Shown: positions 11,640-22,945, counted from the first letter of the stretch. The stretch is 64,000 nucleotides of DNA from Begonia masoniana (GCA_022432975.1 CM039509.1:16650324-16714323), one strand, 5' to 3'. Program-made: numbers and translations. The notes: generated from the letters alone by a model not told the origin.

Positions 11640-12685
11640 GTCCTCTACGTCGCATGGCTCGATGAAAGCAAATACCCTCGGGGTAACTCTCTTCTGGTCT
11701 CCACCTGGTTGGGTTCGGTTTAACTATGGGCAATCCTTGACATAGTGGTCAAACCCGCCACATTGATAGCACCTATTCGTACCCATCTAGCATTCGCCAT
11801 AATGCTCCTTCTGGCATTTAGAGCATAGGGTCTTCTGGATAGTTCCTTGCACCTGCTTTCCTTTGCCTTGGTCATTGTTTCCCTCATACTCCCTTTTAAC
11901 ACCTCTTTGTTGTTGCTGTCGTTGTCCTTGTGGCTTCCAGTCTCTATTCCGGGGTTGAGTTTGAATCTCTTGAAAGAACCCTCTAGTTGGCTCCCTCGGT
12001 CTAACACAAGTTGACTCTGCAGCCTCGAAGTCCAAAGCCCTTACTGCGATATCTGAGTACGGTACATCTAGAATCCCCGACACTATAATATTCTTCTGAA
12101 TTTCCAGATTCAACCCGTCCATAAATTGGTGCACTTTATCCTCGTTATCGTTTACCAGACGCGGTGCAAACCGAGACAAGGCCTTGAACTTCCAAATATA
12201 CTCCGCAACTGAACCTGTTTGCTTCAGCTGCGTAAACTCTATTCTCTTAGCTGCCCTCACCGTATGGCTGAAGTATTTATCGTAAAACACGGTCTTGAAC
12301 CGTTCCCATGTCATAACTGCCACATCGGTTGTTGCCTTGATTGAATCCCACCAAAATCGGACATCCAACGCCAAATGAAAGGTGACGTAGGCAACTTTAT
12401 TCCCGTTCTCTATCCCCGCATACTCTAGCATATCTTCCATAGTTTGGATCCACTCTTCGGCTAAGGATGGTCCGATGACTGTCCGTTGAAAATCGGGGGT
12501 TGTAGCTTTTGGAATCTCTCCATGCCACAATCGTTTGGAACAATTACTTCTCCGGCCTCACGATCCTCACGGTTTACTAGTCATTCGATTTGTTGTGCTT
12601 GCCTATCCATATGCTGGGCTTGACGGTCCAGCAAATCCGTAAGCCTATCCAGGGCTTCATCCCTGGCGTCTTTACCTCGGACCAT
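11640..12685 (-). pseudogene. gag: gag relic of the gag-only element
   Basis: The start ATG is at 12685 (MVRGKDAR...). The frame soon meets a TGA at an Arg position and shifts near 12530. It then runs open to 11787 with the retrotrans_gag core (LAEEWIQTMEDML, RFWWDSIK, FYDKYFSHTVR, FKALSRFAPRLV) and a Gln/Arg-rich linker. A zinc knuckle of the CX2CX4HX4C type (CYQCGGFDHYVKDC) is readable at about 11725-11775 in another frame. Gag would form the particle; here it is broken by at least two frameshifts and one stop. Confidence 0.85.
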
Positions 12686-12829
12686 TTTATACTTCCTATA
12701 AAATTAAACAAATAATTCTAAGAAATCAAAATCAAATAAAACATATAAACGTACTTACAGTTGAGGAAGAATGTCCGCGTAGTGGCTGTGCAGTCGAGCT
12801 GTCTACAGAACCGATTTTAAAACCCAGGA

Positions 12830-12841
12830 GATCTGATACCA
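12830..12841 (-). promoter_or_regulatory. Primer binding site (mutated)
   Basis: The minus strand reads TGGTATCAGATC, one base off the TGGTATCAGAGC initiator-Met type, four bases inside the LTR end. Confidence 0.7.
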
Positions 12842-13246
12842 TATCTGTAACATCTCCATATTTGACCTTTAAACTATTCCTAAAATTCACATGAAATTTA
12901 AACTTTTATTCTGTAATTTAATCATGCATGCATATTGGTGTTTAACCCCAATCAGCAGAAGACTATTCACATGTGGACAATCTCATATTAAATTAAACTT
13001 TGGTATAACAGTGATAAAATAATAAAACAGAGGCTTCGGTCGACGTCTATAAAAATTTGTCTCGGATTTCATCAAAGGAAAAGTAGGGGTCGACAATTCT
13101 TTCTATCGGGTTTGGACCAATGGTACAGTAGGGGTCGACGTGGCTTCTGTAAAGAAATCGGTCGACGAACTGCCTTTGGCAGTTAACCCTTCCTCTCGGG
13201 TTTCGGTCGATGTCCTGAACTTACTGAAATTCATTTCCTTCTAATT

Positions 13247-13380
13247 GGTCGATGTCAACACTGGCCAAAATCAGTCAATGTCAACATTGGCCAAAATCAG
13301 TCGATGTCTACACTGGCCAAAATCAGTCGATGTCAACACTGACCAAAATCAGTCGATGCCAACACTGGCCAAAATCGGCC
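13247..13380. repeat. 26-bp tandem repeat (5 copies)
   Basis: The unit GTCGATGTCAACACTGGCC plus AAAATCA is repeated five times with few changes. It is surrounded by GGTCGAC palindromes (13030-13160) and occupies the LTR position where related LTRs carry GATC hairpin clusters. Confidence 0.9.
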
Positions 13381-14027
13381 GACGTGGCCTCTGTGTTGAG
13401 ATTAGTCGACGACACTTAACTAAATTTCCTCAAAATGACTCAATATGCTGGGGGTCGACAACCCCAACTGATTCACACTTAAAATCGATCGAAGTAGCAC
13501 CCCATCAGTACACTTAACTTTACTTAGGCTGAATCGTCCACAACAATTAAGCCATTCGATCGCCCCTTCCGGCAATTGATCGGCATACTCTCTGGAATCT
13601 AAATTGCAGTGAGCTGCCTCTTCCCATTTTCTTTTCCTTAAACACTTCATGAAATCTTCCTTCACTTCTCCTTCTTTCCCCTCTTAACCACTTACACCTA
13701 AACACAATTCATCATAAAACACACTTCTACCTCATACATTTCTTTAATCCACCAAGTAATTCCAGTATAATCTAATAAAGGACTTCTCAAAGGAATTCAG
13801 AAAACTAATTTTTCTCAAAACATCAAAACGTGCTTGTTTCCTACTATACAATTTTCCTATCTATTCAACCATCAGCCCAATCAACCCAAATTCCTCAAAA
13901 TACATAATCGTTGCCCCTACAGGTCAAAATACGTCTCGACTGCCCAGCGCACTCCCACGGGCCATCCTCCTTCAACCTGCTCATACTTCAGGTGGAGGAA
14001 TGTCGTCCTCACCTGTTTCGAATTCAC

Positions 14028-14517
14028 CTACACAATAGAAACATTCTATGAGCTAAAGGCTCAGAAAACTTCATAAATGAAAATGCATGTTATAGGTATG
14101 CTGTTCGTAAAATCATGGGATCATCCTACTTTTTCGCTAATCATTTCCTTTTCATATACATTCCTACCTTTTCGCTATTCATTTCCTACCTTTTCGCTAT
14201 TCCTTTCCTTTTCATATACATTCCTACCTTTTCGCTATTCATTTCCTACCTTTTCGCTATTCATTTTCTATCTTTTTGCTATTCATTTCCTTTTTATATA
14301 CATTCCTACCTTTTTGCTATTCATTTCCTTTTCGTGAAAACGTATTGCAGAAATTCATTTTCTATGCTTATTCGAAAACCATGATGCATGGACATGTACG
14401 ATACATTAAACGTAAGAAAAGCATAAAATAATAAAATCTCCAAGTCCTTAATCAACTACTAATCCTATGGTGTAGGCCAATCGGCCAAGCGAATCACGAA
14501 GACTTACCTGTCGTCCT
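14028..14517 (-). other. Putative LTR intron (490 nt)
   Basis: The minus-strand donor is CAG|GTAAGTCTTCG (G at 14517), followed by GGCCGATTGGCCTACACC. The acceptor is TTGTGTAG|GTGAATT, ending at 14028. It encloses the pyrimidine-rich repeat at 14120-14340. Splicing is inferred. Confidence 0.4.
14120..14340. repeat. Pyrimidine-rich tandem repeat
   Basis: Interleaved TTTTCGCTATTCATTTCC and TTTTCATATACATTCCTACC blocks repeat four to five times. The single-copy ancestor (CTACCTTTTCGCTATTCATTTC) is at the same place in the LTRs at 16437 and 28723. Confidence 0.85.
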
Positions 14518-15308
14518 TAGCGAGCTGAGGTCCGTCCACAAGCGTTGTTCACCTATGGCAATTCACAATAATTGTCATTAAAACCGAGTTTAAACCGTTA
14601 AACTTCCAAACTAACGAAACCCTTAACTAAAGAAATCTCCTAAAACTCTAATTTAACTCATTGAGGCATTTCGTCGAGCAATTCACGCTGAACATTTCAT
14701 ATCCTCCATTAATGGAGTTTTCCAAGCTCCAATCCAACCAATACTCTAATATTCATCAATAAACCGACTAACTACGTCCAACGATCGCCAATACGTCCAT
14801 TAAGTGAGAATTACAACAAACCTAACAATTTCAAGCTTTAATTTATATTTTTAGCAAAATCCTAGACGAACCCTAATCGTTTTACAACCCGAAAATCGGG
14901 AATAAACTTTTCAAAATCATAGAACCTTACCTAGGGTGTCGTTTGGAGAAGGAAAAGTGAAGAGTTGCTTGCCGGCGTGAAAGGAGAATCGCTGTCTGGA
15001 AACCAAAAATCGCCAAAGGAGGGTTTCTGGTGATTTTCGGGAAGTGCTAGAGAAAGGGAAAGGATTGTGGTGTTTTAATAAAACTTCTCATGGCAATTAC
15101 CTGTCTGCCCTTTTTGTTAAATATTCATCTATTTCGTTATTTAACTATCGATTCGTTTTCTCCAAATTTCCTTATTTCGCCAAATATTCCAATTTGTTAC
15201 TATGGCTCTAATAAAACTTTCCAATCGTAAAACAGGTTAGATTCACAATATTTATGAAAATGCCTTTACATGGCGAAAAACCGAAAACCCGTAAAACCGG
15301 GTGTTACA

Positions 15309-16436
15309 AAAAGCATGCAAAACCCAAGGCTAAATAGCATGAAAAACCGAGAAGAGTTAAACCTCAAACTGCATGGAATTTGTTCTTACCTTGGCCGATC
15401 CTATGCTCCAATGCAAACCACATTTTACCTTAATGTTTAAGCTATTAAATGGCAAGAAAAACATGCTGCAATATCATGATAAACATAGCAAAAATTAAGT
15501 GTAAAAATAGAATCGAAATAAGTCATAAAATAAGACCGGCTTTCCCGGTTTTGTGCTAGAATTTAGACTAACGTCAAATGCAACTAAAATGCCTATGGAA
15601 AGCACCTTGTGCTCTGATACCACTTGACATGGTGGCCCTTTAGAAAAGGGGCCGTGTAACCCACATAAAATATGCAAGTGCTCGGGTGAGGGTGTGTGGC
15701 ACGAATCCGAGGATAAAAGGTAGCAAAATGAAATAAAAATGCAAGTAGAATGAAGTGATGGTGTGTGTATGATGGCCGAATATGTTAAGGAAAGAAATGA
15801 AGGAAATGTAAAAGAAAATGAAACAAGATGAAGAAGAAAAAGTGTGTGCAAATCGTGGAGAAATATGAAGATAGAGATGGAGAAACAGCAAGAAAATAAA
15901 GGTGAGTGTGTGAAGAGTGATGGTCAAAAATAAAAGGGTGAAAATGTGTGTGAAAATGTGAATGAAATGTAAATACCCTTTGCGAACCCAGGAGCTATCT
16001 TACGTGTGCTCTCGGGTGCACATTTTTTCAGAGGAAAATGACTACAATAGGCCTAGGTTTTCTTCCTCAAACCTTAAACTCTAGAGAGTGCAAAGGTGAG
16101 TGAATGAATAAGAGTTCACCTAGTAACCCGAGGGCTAGGTGAACAATGGATGACCTCTCCACTCGATAGAAATTGAGGAACACCCGAAGGGCTTCTAACA
16201 CTTGGTTAGGGAAATAGTAATTTTATAAAAATAGGCAAAAATGTTTTACACACACCAATGCAATGCTTAAATAGAAAATCCTAGGGTGAATGATTAGGGT
16301 TCTGCAATTGGAAGGATGCAATTTGAGCCATAGAATGAAGTCTTGATCGGCGGCTAGGAGGGAGAATCCGTGCGCGCGCAGCTGGTTGGAAGGTGCTGCC
16401 AGCGCGCCAATCGAGTGGTCCAGAGGCGTGCAGAAG
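15309..16436 (-). mobile_element. Leader, PBS and LTR part of an older element
   Basis: The minus strand shows an LTR ending ...CCACCATGTCA at 15625, then AG and a perfect PBS, then 300 bases of untranslated leader (15309-15610) cut by the LTR ending at 15308. The LTR runs from 15625 rightward to 16436. It is split by the array and resumes at 31439. It is unlike the Tekay-like LTRs; its family is not recognised. No gene is seen. Confidence 0.6.
15611..15622 (-). promoter_or_regulatory. Primer binding site, initiator-Met tRNA type
   Basis: The minus strand reads TGGTATCAGAGC exactly, two bases from an LTR-like CA end. Confidence 0.75.
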
Positions 16437-16676
16437 TGTAACACCCCTAATACTGTACCCGTATTTACCCGTACAATTTTTTTTTACTCATTACTTTTAT
16501 ACTTTAAATAAAACTTTGTGCGGAATTAAAACTGTAGTTGAAATCGGAACGGAAATCGAAATTGAATTCGAACTTTAAAATCCTTTAAAACAACTATAAA
16601 ACATTTAATAAAAACATTAAAAAAAACAATCCAGGAAAGGGGAGGGCAAAACCGTCCGTTGGCTGAAGACAATTGA

Positions 16677-16965
16677 GCAGCGATCGATCTCTGCAAGCTG
16701 CAGAGATCGATCGCTGCATGCTGAATTCATTGCAGCGATCGATCTCTGCAGCTTGCAGAGATCGATCGCTGCATGCTGCAAGGCATGCAGCGACCAGGTA
16801 TCACAGGCAGCTGCAGAGATCGATCGCTGCATGCTGCAAGGCATGCAGCGACCAGGTATCACAGGCAGGGATCGATCTCTGCCACTGCAGAGATCGATCG
16901 CTGCCTACCTACTTGAGGGCGGCGATCGATCTCTGCAGTTTGCAGAGATCGATCGCTGCACCAAA
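16677..16965. repeat. Hairpin cluster of the left LTR
   Basis: Inverted repeats have 18-bp perfect arms, GCAGCGATCGATCTCTGC and its complement, separated by about five bases (16677-16717). Further pairs follow at about 16733-16772, 16867-16903 and 16920-16960. One module (CTGCAAGGCATGCAGCGACC...) is duplicated here relative to the right LTR. Confidence 0.9.
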
Positions 16966-17068
16966 AGCAGCGATCCTCCTCTTCTTCAGTTCAATTTCCT
17001 TCCTTTCCTTCAACTTCAACACTTGACCATTTTCCTCAATCCATCCTGCTTCACAATTAAATCAATTA

Positions 17069-17097
17069 GCTCTCTGGAATCCCGAATTCCAGAGAGC
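17069..17097. repeat. GCTCTCTGGAATTC palindrome
   Basis: An inverted repeat with arms GCTCTCTGGAATTC-type and a few bases of loop. It is also found at 22339, 29242, 43335, 43376, 46418, 54952, 61262 and 61303, always next to the GATC hairpin cluster. Confidence 0.85.
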
Positions 17098-17538
17098 AAA
17101 TCTCTATTACTTCACGCCAACCATCACCATAATTCACCAAACTCCCAACCTAAACTCAATCAATTAAGACATCTTCTAAACTTAATCGACTCGCATCAGA
17201 CTTTACGAAGTCCAACAGCGTGGATGGCTCTAAAAACCGAGCTATCCGTAACAACCTTAAACATTTCAAAACATTCTCAAAAACATCCAATAAACAGTTT
17301 AAAGAAAACGCTTTACGTACAGTTACCAAAACGTTATCTAATCCCTATCCAGATCCAAACAACCTAAATACTCTATACAATTATCAATTCAGACATCCCA
17401 AAATAAACCCAGAGTCCAGACATACATCCCCACGGGTCGTATCGCGCCTCGACCACTCAGCGCACTCCCACGGCCATCATCCATCAACCGATCATGCCTC
17501 GGGTGGAGGGATCTCATCCTCACCTGTGTAGAGGTCAC

Positions 17539-18103
17539 CTACACCATAAACATAAGTCGTGAGCTTAAGGCTCAGTAAGTCTACGTGAATGCAATGCATG
17601 CTATGCGTGCAGTTCATAAAAACATACCTCCTACCTTTTCGCTATTCATTTCATTTCTTATACTTATACTTATACTTATACTTCACCGTGGCCTCACTCT
17701 CGCTAGATAGGAACGGCACATCCCGCGATTGGATAGCCCCTCGTATCTAACCGGGGGGAAGACATGCTCCCCAAGCAGCCATGTCTGAACCACCACCACC
17801 GTCGACATCAGATTACAGACATTCATACTTATTCATTAACATTTTCCTTTTTCATAAAAACATGCATACAAATTCATTTTTCATGCCTTTCGGAAACCGT
17901 GATGCGTGAACATGTGCAATACTATAACATAAGCAGAATATAAACAAACAACATATGTACCATCAAGACAACAAACAAACAACCTATAAAAACGATTAAC
18001 CTAACTACCCCACCAAAGCAATTTAACAAACAATTTCTCCAATTCCTCGATCAACAAAATCTATGGTGTAGGCCAATCGGCCAAACAAGTCGCGAAGACT
18101 TAC
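17539..18103 (-). other. Putative LTR intron (565 nt), left LTR
   Basis: The donor is CAG|GTAAGTCTTCG (G at 18103), with GGCCGATTGGCCTACACC downstream of it. The acceptor is ATGGTGTAG|GTGACC, ending 17539, and the TATACT units lie between. An alternative acceptor ACACAG|GTG ends at 17524. Splicing is inferred. Confidence 0.4.
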
Positions 18104-19258
18104 CTGATGTCCTTAGCACGCTGAGCTCCGTCCACGAGCGTCGTTCGTCTGGGGCAAGACACAACTTTTTCTGTTAAAAACGGTTTAAACTTCTAAACGT
18201 CCAATTTCAACAAAACTTAACTAAGGAAATTCCTAAAGTTCTAACTTAATTAATCGAAGCAATTAACGACGACTTTACGCTTGATAATTTGAAATTCCAA
18301 TTACGAGTTATTTCTGAAAACCCGTAAATTCCTAAATTTATACCTTTTCACAAATTGAATTATCTTCGTCCAATAACGTCAAATACGTTCAATACATACT
18401 TAATCAAGGCTAACCTATTAATTACGAACCCTAATTCGCGTTTTTGACGAGATTTAATCGAAACCCTAATTATTTAAAATGCCGTAACCTTCGAAATAAA
18501 AGCTCTAAGAACGTAGATGCATACCGAGGGTAGCGAGAGGGGAAGAAATGACGAAGATCGGAGGAAGGACGGAGGAAAACGGAGCTCGAACGGAGTCGGA
18601 ATCGCCGCGGCCGTGAGAGAGCTCGCTCTCTGTCGTTGAACACCAGAGAAGAAAGAGAGGAAATGTGAGGGAGAGAAGAAATTGTGATGTTTAAATAAAT
18701 TTGATTTGCAAATTACCATTTTGCCCTTCTTACTTAAATCTATTTGTTTCGTCCTTCGTTTCGTTAATCGTCCAACGATTCGGATTCTCGAAAATTCCTT
18801 ATTTTGCCAATAACTCATATTCGTCGTCAGGGCCTTATTAAAACTGTCCGTTCGCAAAACGGACCACGTTTACTATTTTTACTGAACCATCGTTTACTTT
18901 ACGATAGCGTATTTATTCAGAACATAGCGTTAAACTCCAAAAATTCCCAAAACTTCCTTAAAATTCTAATTACTTGTTAGGGTCATAATGACGCTTTCTC
19001 TTCGTGAAACGATCTCGTTTACTAATTTTAATAAAACATCCATTACATTACGAGAAACATAATTACTCGGAATATTGCGTCACTATTCCGAAAATTCTCG
19101 TAATATTCTTAAAATTCCTATTAATCATTAGGATCGCAATAAAGCTTTCTGTTTGCGAAACCGACTTGATTTGACATAATTACTAAAAATGCCATATATA
19201 ATATATTATATCAATATAATATATTAAATCCAAAATTCCGTACAAGCCGGATATTACA

Positions 19259-20517
19259 TTCCACCCACCTTATTCAGAATTTTGTCCTCAAAATTTGACT
19301 TAGGTTATAGCTAACGGCATTACTGTCCTATACTCTGCGGTGTAATACATCCACTTATGGTCTCCCATCCCTTCCAAATCTCTTTCCTCCTCCTCTAAAA
19401 GTTCGTACTTCCTATTATTAACTTAGATCCCACCATATCCAGAGTCAATCTCCACAATTTTATACCAAATCTCGACCATACGTTCCAACGCCAGCTCAAA
19501 ATTCGTAATTCCTACTCTCAATTAGACCGTGTATATTTAACTTACACATTAATTCTTACCAAATTTTCCTAAGTCGCACACTTTCCTAGGTAACTTACCA
19601 ATCTCTCCAGTCATTTCGGGGTGGGTTTCACAACTAAGCCCTCACTGTCATTTTCCTCGAACTATATAAACAGAATTTCTTATAACATCACATTCCTTCT
19701 ATGTTTCGTCCCTGAATTCTATCGCTACATTCATAATATAAATCCTCATACTACTTACGTTACACCCTTTTGCCACCACTAGATCTCTATTAACTCCTAG
19801 TGTCGTTAATTTCAAAATTTCTGCCCTTGATGTAATCTAATTTACACGTTCAAACCTCAAATCAATTATGCAGTTATTGGTCTTGACTTCCTCCTACTGA
19901 ACTTCTAAGCTTAGTTAGATGATTTCTGTGAAAATCAACATTCTCTTTCTTATATAAATTGCAAATTTCGCAATTTGCAGACCTTCCAACGGCAATCTAA
20001 GCTTCTAACCTAACGTCTCTTTTAATCGCAACGATCTACTTTACCTTTCCCTAAATTCTTCAAGGCTACTTCGAGTTCGCTGGCTAGTCTATTTTCGTTC
20101 GCTTATTCCAGTCAGGTTCCAGCTATTCTACTCGACATTTATTCTAAGCCTAACTCTTGAATTGTATCATAATCTAGACACTCTTAACTTTACACCGATC
20201 ACCAATATACAAACTCTACAGTACTTCCTCTATTTAAACACTCTCCAAGTTTTACAACAATCTAGGTTATCTCTTAATAGATTCATATTTAAACCTTTAT
20301 CTCTCTTGATTAGTAGTATTCTAATACTCCAGGAGGGGTTGCCAGTTAGACATAGTCCCTTCCTACTTAAGAAAACATATCTCTTAGGGCGTATTCCTCT
20401 AATTGTTACCAAACCTTAAGTGCGTAAACCCCGTTGATTTCTTCGAGGTTCACCTAATAATCTTTCTTACCCACCATCCTATTCTCTTACTTTTCTAGCC
20501 TATCATTTTCATTATTA
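19259..20517 (-). other. Non-coding internal region between gag and PPT (copy 1)
   Basis: 1.26 kb of AT-rich sequence with no credible frame. It starts (plus strand) with the reversed PPT and a TTTTGTCCTCAAAATTTG box. It is conserved in copy 2 (26156-27415) and, more distantly, in 11159-11640 and 51256-52934, so it belongs to the family. Confidence 0.8.
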
Positions 20518-21657
20518 TTACAACAATAATATTGCCGTACAGGTAATTAAAAGAATACCTGCAAGTGTAGAAGGCTGGGCCCCATCGTCGACGTCGTCAG
20601 GCTTGATGAAAGCAAAGACCCTTGGTATAACCCTTCCTTGATCCCTACCCTGTTGATCCCGACCTGGTTGATTTCGGTTTGATAACGGACAATTCATGAT
20701 ATAGTGGCCAGGTTCCCCACACCGATAACACCTGTTGGTACGTGTCAGACAATCACCGTAGTGCTGCTTCTGGCACTGCGGACACAAAGGCTTTTGAATA
20801 GCCTCTTGGATTTGCTTTCTTTTCCCCGGTCGCCCTTACCATCGTAGGATCTCTTATCACCCCTCTGTTGTCGTGGCTGTTGATGCTCACTTGGTGGCCA
20901 GTCTCGGTCCCATGACTGAGGCTGGATCTCACGAAAGAAGCCCTTTGCTGGCTCCTTCGGCCTAACACAAGTCGCCCTGGCAGCCTCGATGTCCAGAGCT
21001 CTAGCTGCAATGTCAGAATAGGGCACATCTATATCCCCGATACTACAACGTGCATCCGAATCTCTGGATTAAGTCCTTCCATGAACTGGTGCACCTTTTC
21101 TTCATTGTCACTGACAAGACGTGGTGCAAATCGTGACAAAGCCTCGAACTTCCGTATGTATTCGGCAACCGAACCTGTCTGCTTTAACTGTGTGAACTCA
21201 TTCCTCTTGGCCACTCTCACCGTACGGCTGAAATATTTATCAAAGAATAAAAACTTGAACCGATCCCAAGTCATAACTGATACATCCGTAGTCGACTTGA
21301 TCGAGTCCCACCAAAACGGGCATCCATTGCCAAGTGAAAGGCGACAAAAGCAACCTTCTTCTCATTCTCCACTTCCGCATACTGTAGCATATCCTCCATG
21401 GTGCGTACCCACTCTTCTGCAACAGTCGGATCCGATGAGCGGCCGTCAAACACCGGAGGCCGTAGGCTTTGGAGTTTCTGCATACCTTGATTATTAGGCA
21501 CTATCAAACCTTGGGCCCTCTGATTCTCTCGCTGGTTCTCTCGATTCACTAAGTCCGTGATTTGTTGAGCTTGCCGGTCCATATGCTGAGACTGGCGGTC
21601 TAACAACTCTGTAAGTCGGTCCATCGCGTCGTCTCTAGGATCCCTTCCTCGAACCAT
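20518..21657 (-). pseudogene. gag: gag, copy 1, with homopolymer frameshifts
   Basis: It is the same gene as the intact copy at 27416-28558. The start is MVRGRDPRDD at 21657. It carries the capsid core (EEWVRTMEDML, FFDKYFSRTVR, FEALSRFAPRLV) and the zinc knuckle CYRCGEPGHYIMNC near 20700. Relative to copy 2 the frame is broken by three single-base losses in short homopolymers: near 20824 (T run before CCCC), near 21034 (ATATCC for ATAATCC) and near 21313 (four instead of five A). All three could be consensus errors rather than true mutations. Confidence 0.85.
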
Positions 21658-21670
21658 AATTATAAAACTC

Positions 21671-21735
21671 CTATAAAATTTAAAACATGTAATCTCTAAG
21701 AAAACAAAATCAAATAAAAGCATAAACAGACTTAC
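21671..21735 (-). other. Putative 65-nt leader intron, copy 1
   Basis: The minus-strand donor is CAACT|GTAAGTCTG and the acceptor AATTTTATAG|GAG, 13 bases before the gag ATG. The same sites are conserved in copy 2 and in the plus-strand Tekay-like elements. Confidence 0.4.
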
Positions 21736-21806
21736 AGTTGATGAAGGATGTCCGCGTAGTGGCTGTGCAGTCGAGCAGTCTACAGAATCGATTTTAAAAC
21801 CCAGGG

Positions 21807-21818
21807 GCTCTGATACCA
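21807..21818 (-). promoter_or_regulatory. Primer binding site, copy 1
   Basis: The minus strand reads TGGTATCAGAGC, four bases inside the LTR end; initiator-Met tRNA type. Confidence 0.85.
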
Positions 21819-22061
21819 TAACTGTAACACCCCTAATACTGTACCCGTATTTACCCGTACAATTTTTTTTTACTCATTACTTTTATACTTTAAATAAAAC
21901 TTTGTGCGGAATTAAAACTGTAGTGAAATCGGAACGGAAATCGAAATTGAATTCGAACTTTAAAATCCTTTAAAACAACTATAAAACATTAATAAAAACA
22001 TTAAAAAAAAACATCCAGGAAAGGGGAGGGCAAAAACCGTCCGTTGGCTGAAGACAATTGA

Positions 22062-22230
22062 GCAGCGATCGATCTCTGCAAGCTGCAGAGATCGATCGCT
22101 GCATGCTGCAAGGCATGCAGCGACCAGGTTCACAGGCAGGGATCGATCTCTGCCACTGCAGAGATCGATCGCTGCCTACCTACTTGAGGGCGGCGATCGA
22201 TCTCTGCAGTTTGCAGAGATCGATCGCTGC
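22062..22230. repeat. Hairpin cluster of the middle LTR
   Basis: It has the compact form, like the right LTR: three inverted-repeat pairs built on AGCGATCGATCTCT and AGAGATCGATCGCT. Confidence 0.9.
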
Positions 22231-22945
22231 ACCAAAAGCAGCGATCCTCCTCTTCTTCAGTTCAATTTCCTTCCTTTCCTTCAACTTCAACACTTAACCA
22301 TTTTCCTCAATCCATCCTGCTTCACAATTAATCAATTAGCTCTCTGGAATCCCGAATTCCAGAGAGCAATCTCTATTACTTCACGCCAACCATCACCATA
22401 ATTCACCAACTCCCAACCTAAACTCAATCAATTAAGACATCTTCTAAACTTAATCGACTCGCATCAGACTTTACGAAGTCCAACAGCGTGGATGGCTCTA
22501 AAAACCGAGCTATCCGTAACAACCTTAAACATTTCAAAACATTCTCAAAAACATCCAATAAACAGTTTAAAGAAAACGCTTTACGTACAGTTACCAAAAC
22601 GTTATCTAATCCCTATCCAGATCCAAACAACCTAAATACTCTATACAATTATCAATTCAGACATCCCAAAATAAACCCAGAGTCCAGACATACATCCCAC
22701 GACCTACGTCCCCACGGTCCAACCCGGCCTCGACCTCATCGCATCCCACGGCCATCATCCATCAACCGATCATGCCTCGGGTGGAGGGATCTCATCCTCA
22801 CCTGTGTAGAGGTCACCTACACCATAAACATAAGTCGTGAGCTTAAGGCTCAGTAAGTCTACGTGAATGCAATGCATGCTATGCGTGCAGTTCATAAAAA
22901 CATGCCTCCTACCTTTTCGCTATTCATTTCATTTCATTTCATTTC

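Larger units (their letters stand above)
11159..15308 (-). mobile_element. Gag-only (TR-GAG-type) gypsy element, left end missing
   Basis: On the minus strand: a 5' LTR (12846-15308), a PBS, a gag relic, then about 480 bases of non-coding internal sequence (11159-11640). The latter is cut by the right end of the Tekay-like element at 11158. The non-coding part is related to 20162-20500 of the array copies, so this is an older relative of the same non-autonomous family. No protease, RT or integrase sequence is seen. Confidence 0.75.
12846..15308 (-). repeat. 5' LTR of the gag-only element (2463 bp)
   Basis: The minus strand starts TGTAACACCCGG and ends GGAGATGTTACA. It contains GTCGAC-rich sequence and a 26-bp repeat near its 3' end, then the acceptor, a repeat slot and the donor of the putative intron. 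Right of 15308 the sequence (AAAAG...) belongs to another element's leader. Confidence 0.85.
16437..19258 (-). repeat. Left LTR of the array (2822 bp)
   Basis: The plus strand reads TGTAACACCCC...GCCGGATATTACA. It has four TATACT units (17658-17681) and an enlarged hairpin cluster, about 110 bp longer than in the right LTR. The reversed PPT (TTCCACCCACCTTATT) follows at 19259. Confidence 0.95.

Noticed and set aside
15495..15927. Phe/His-rich frames resembling membrane proteins
   Set aside because: Low-complexity antisense of purine-rich LTR sequence next to a PBS, with no domain recognised.
16673..17367. Frames of 117-204 residues with repeated DRSLQ/AEIDRC units
   Set aside because: They are translations of the hairpin cluster; the repeats are explained by the inverted repeats in DNA.
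18474..18857. 127-residue frame repeated at 25372 and 30647
   Set aside because: It recurs only because the LTR recurs; the segment is non-coding LTR (U3 side) and the frame is not seen in the related LTRs at 45907 or 54274.
20162..20419. 85-residue frame also at 27060
   Set aside because: It lies in the non-coding internal region of the duplicated element, has no recognisable motif and is not kept in the related element at 51256-52934.
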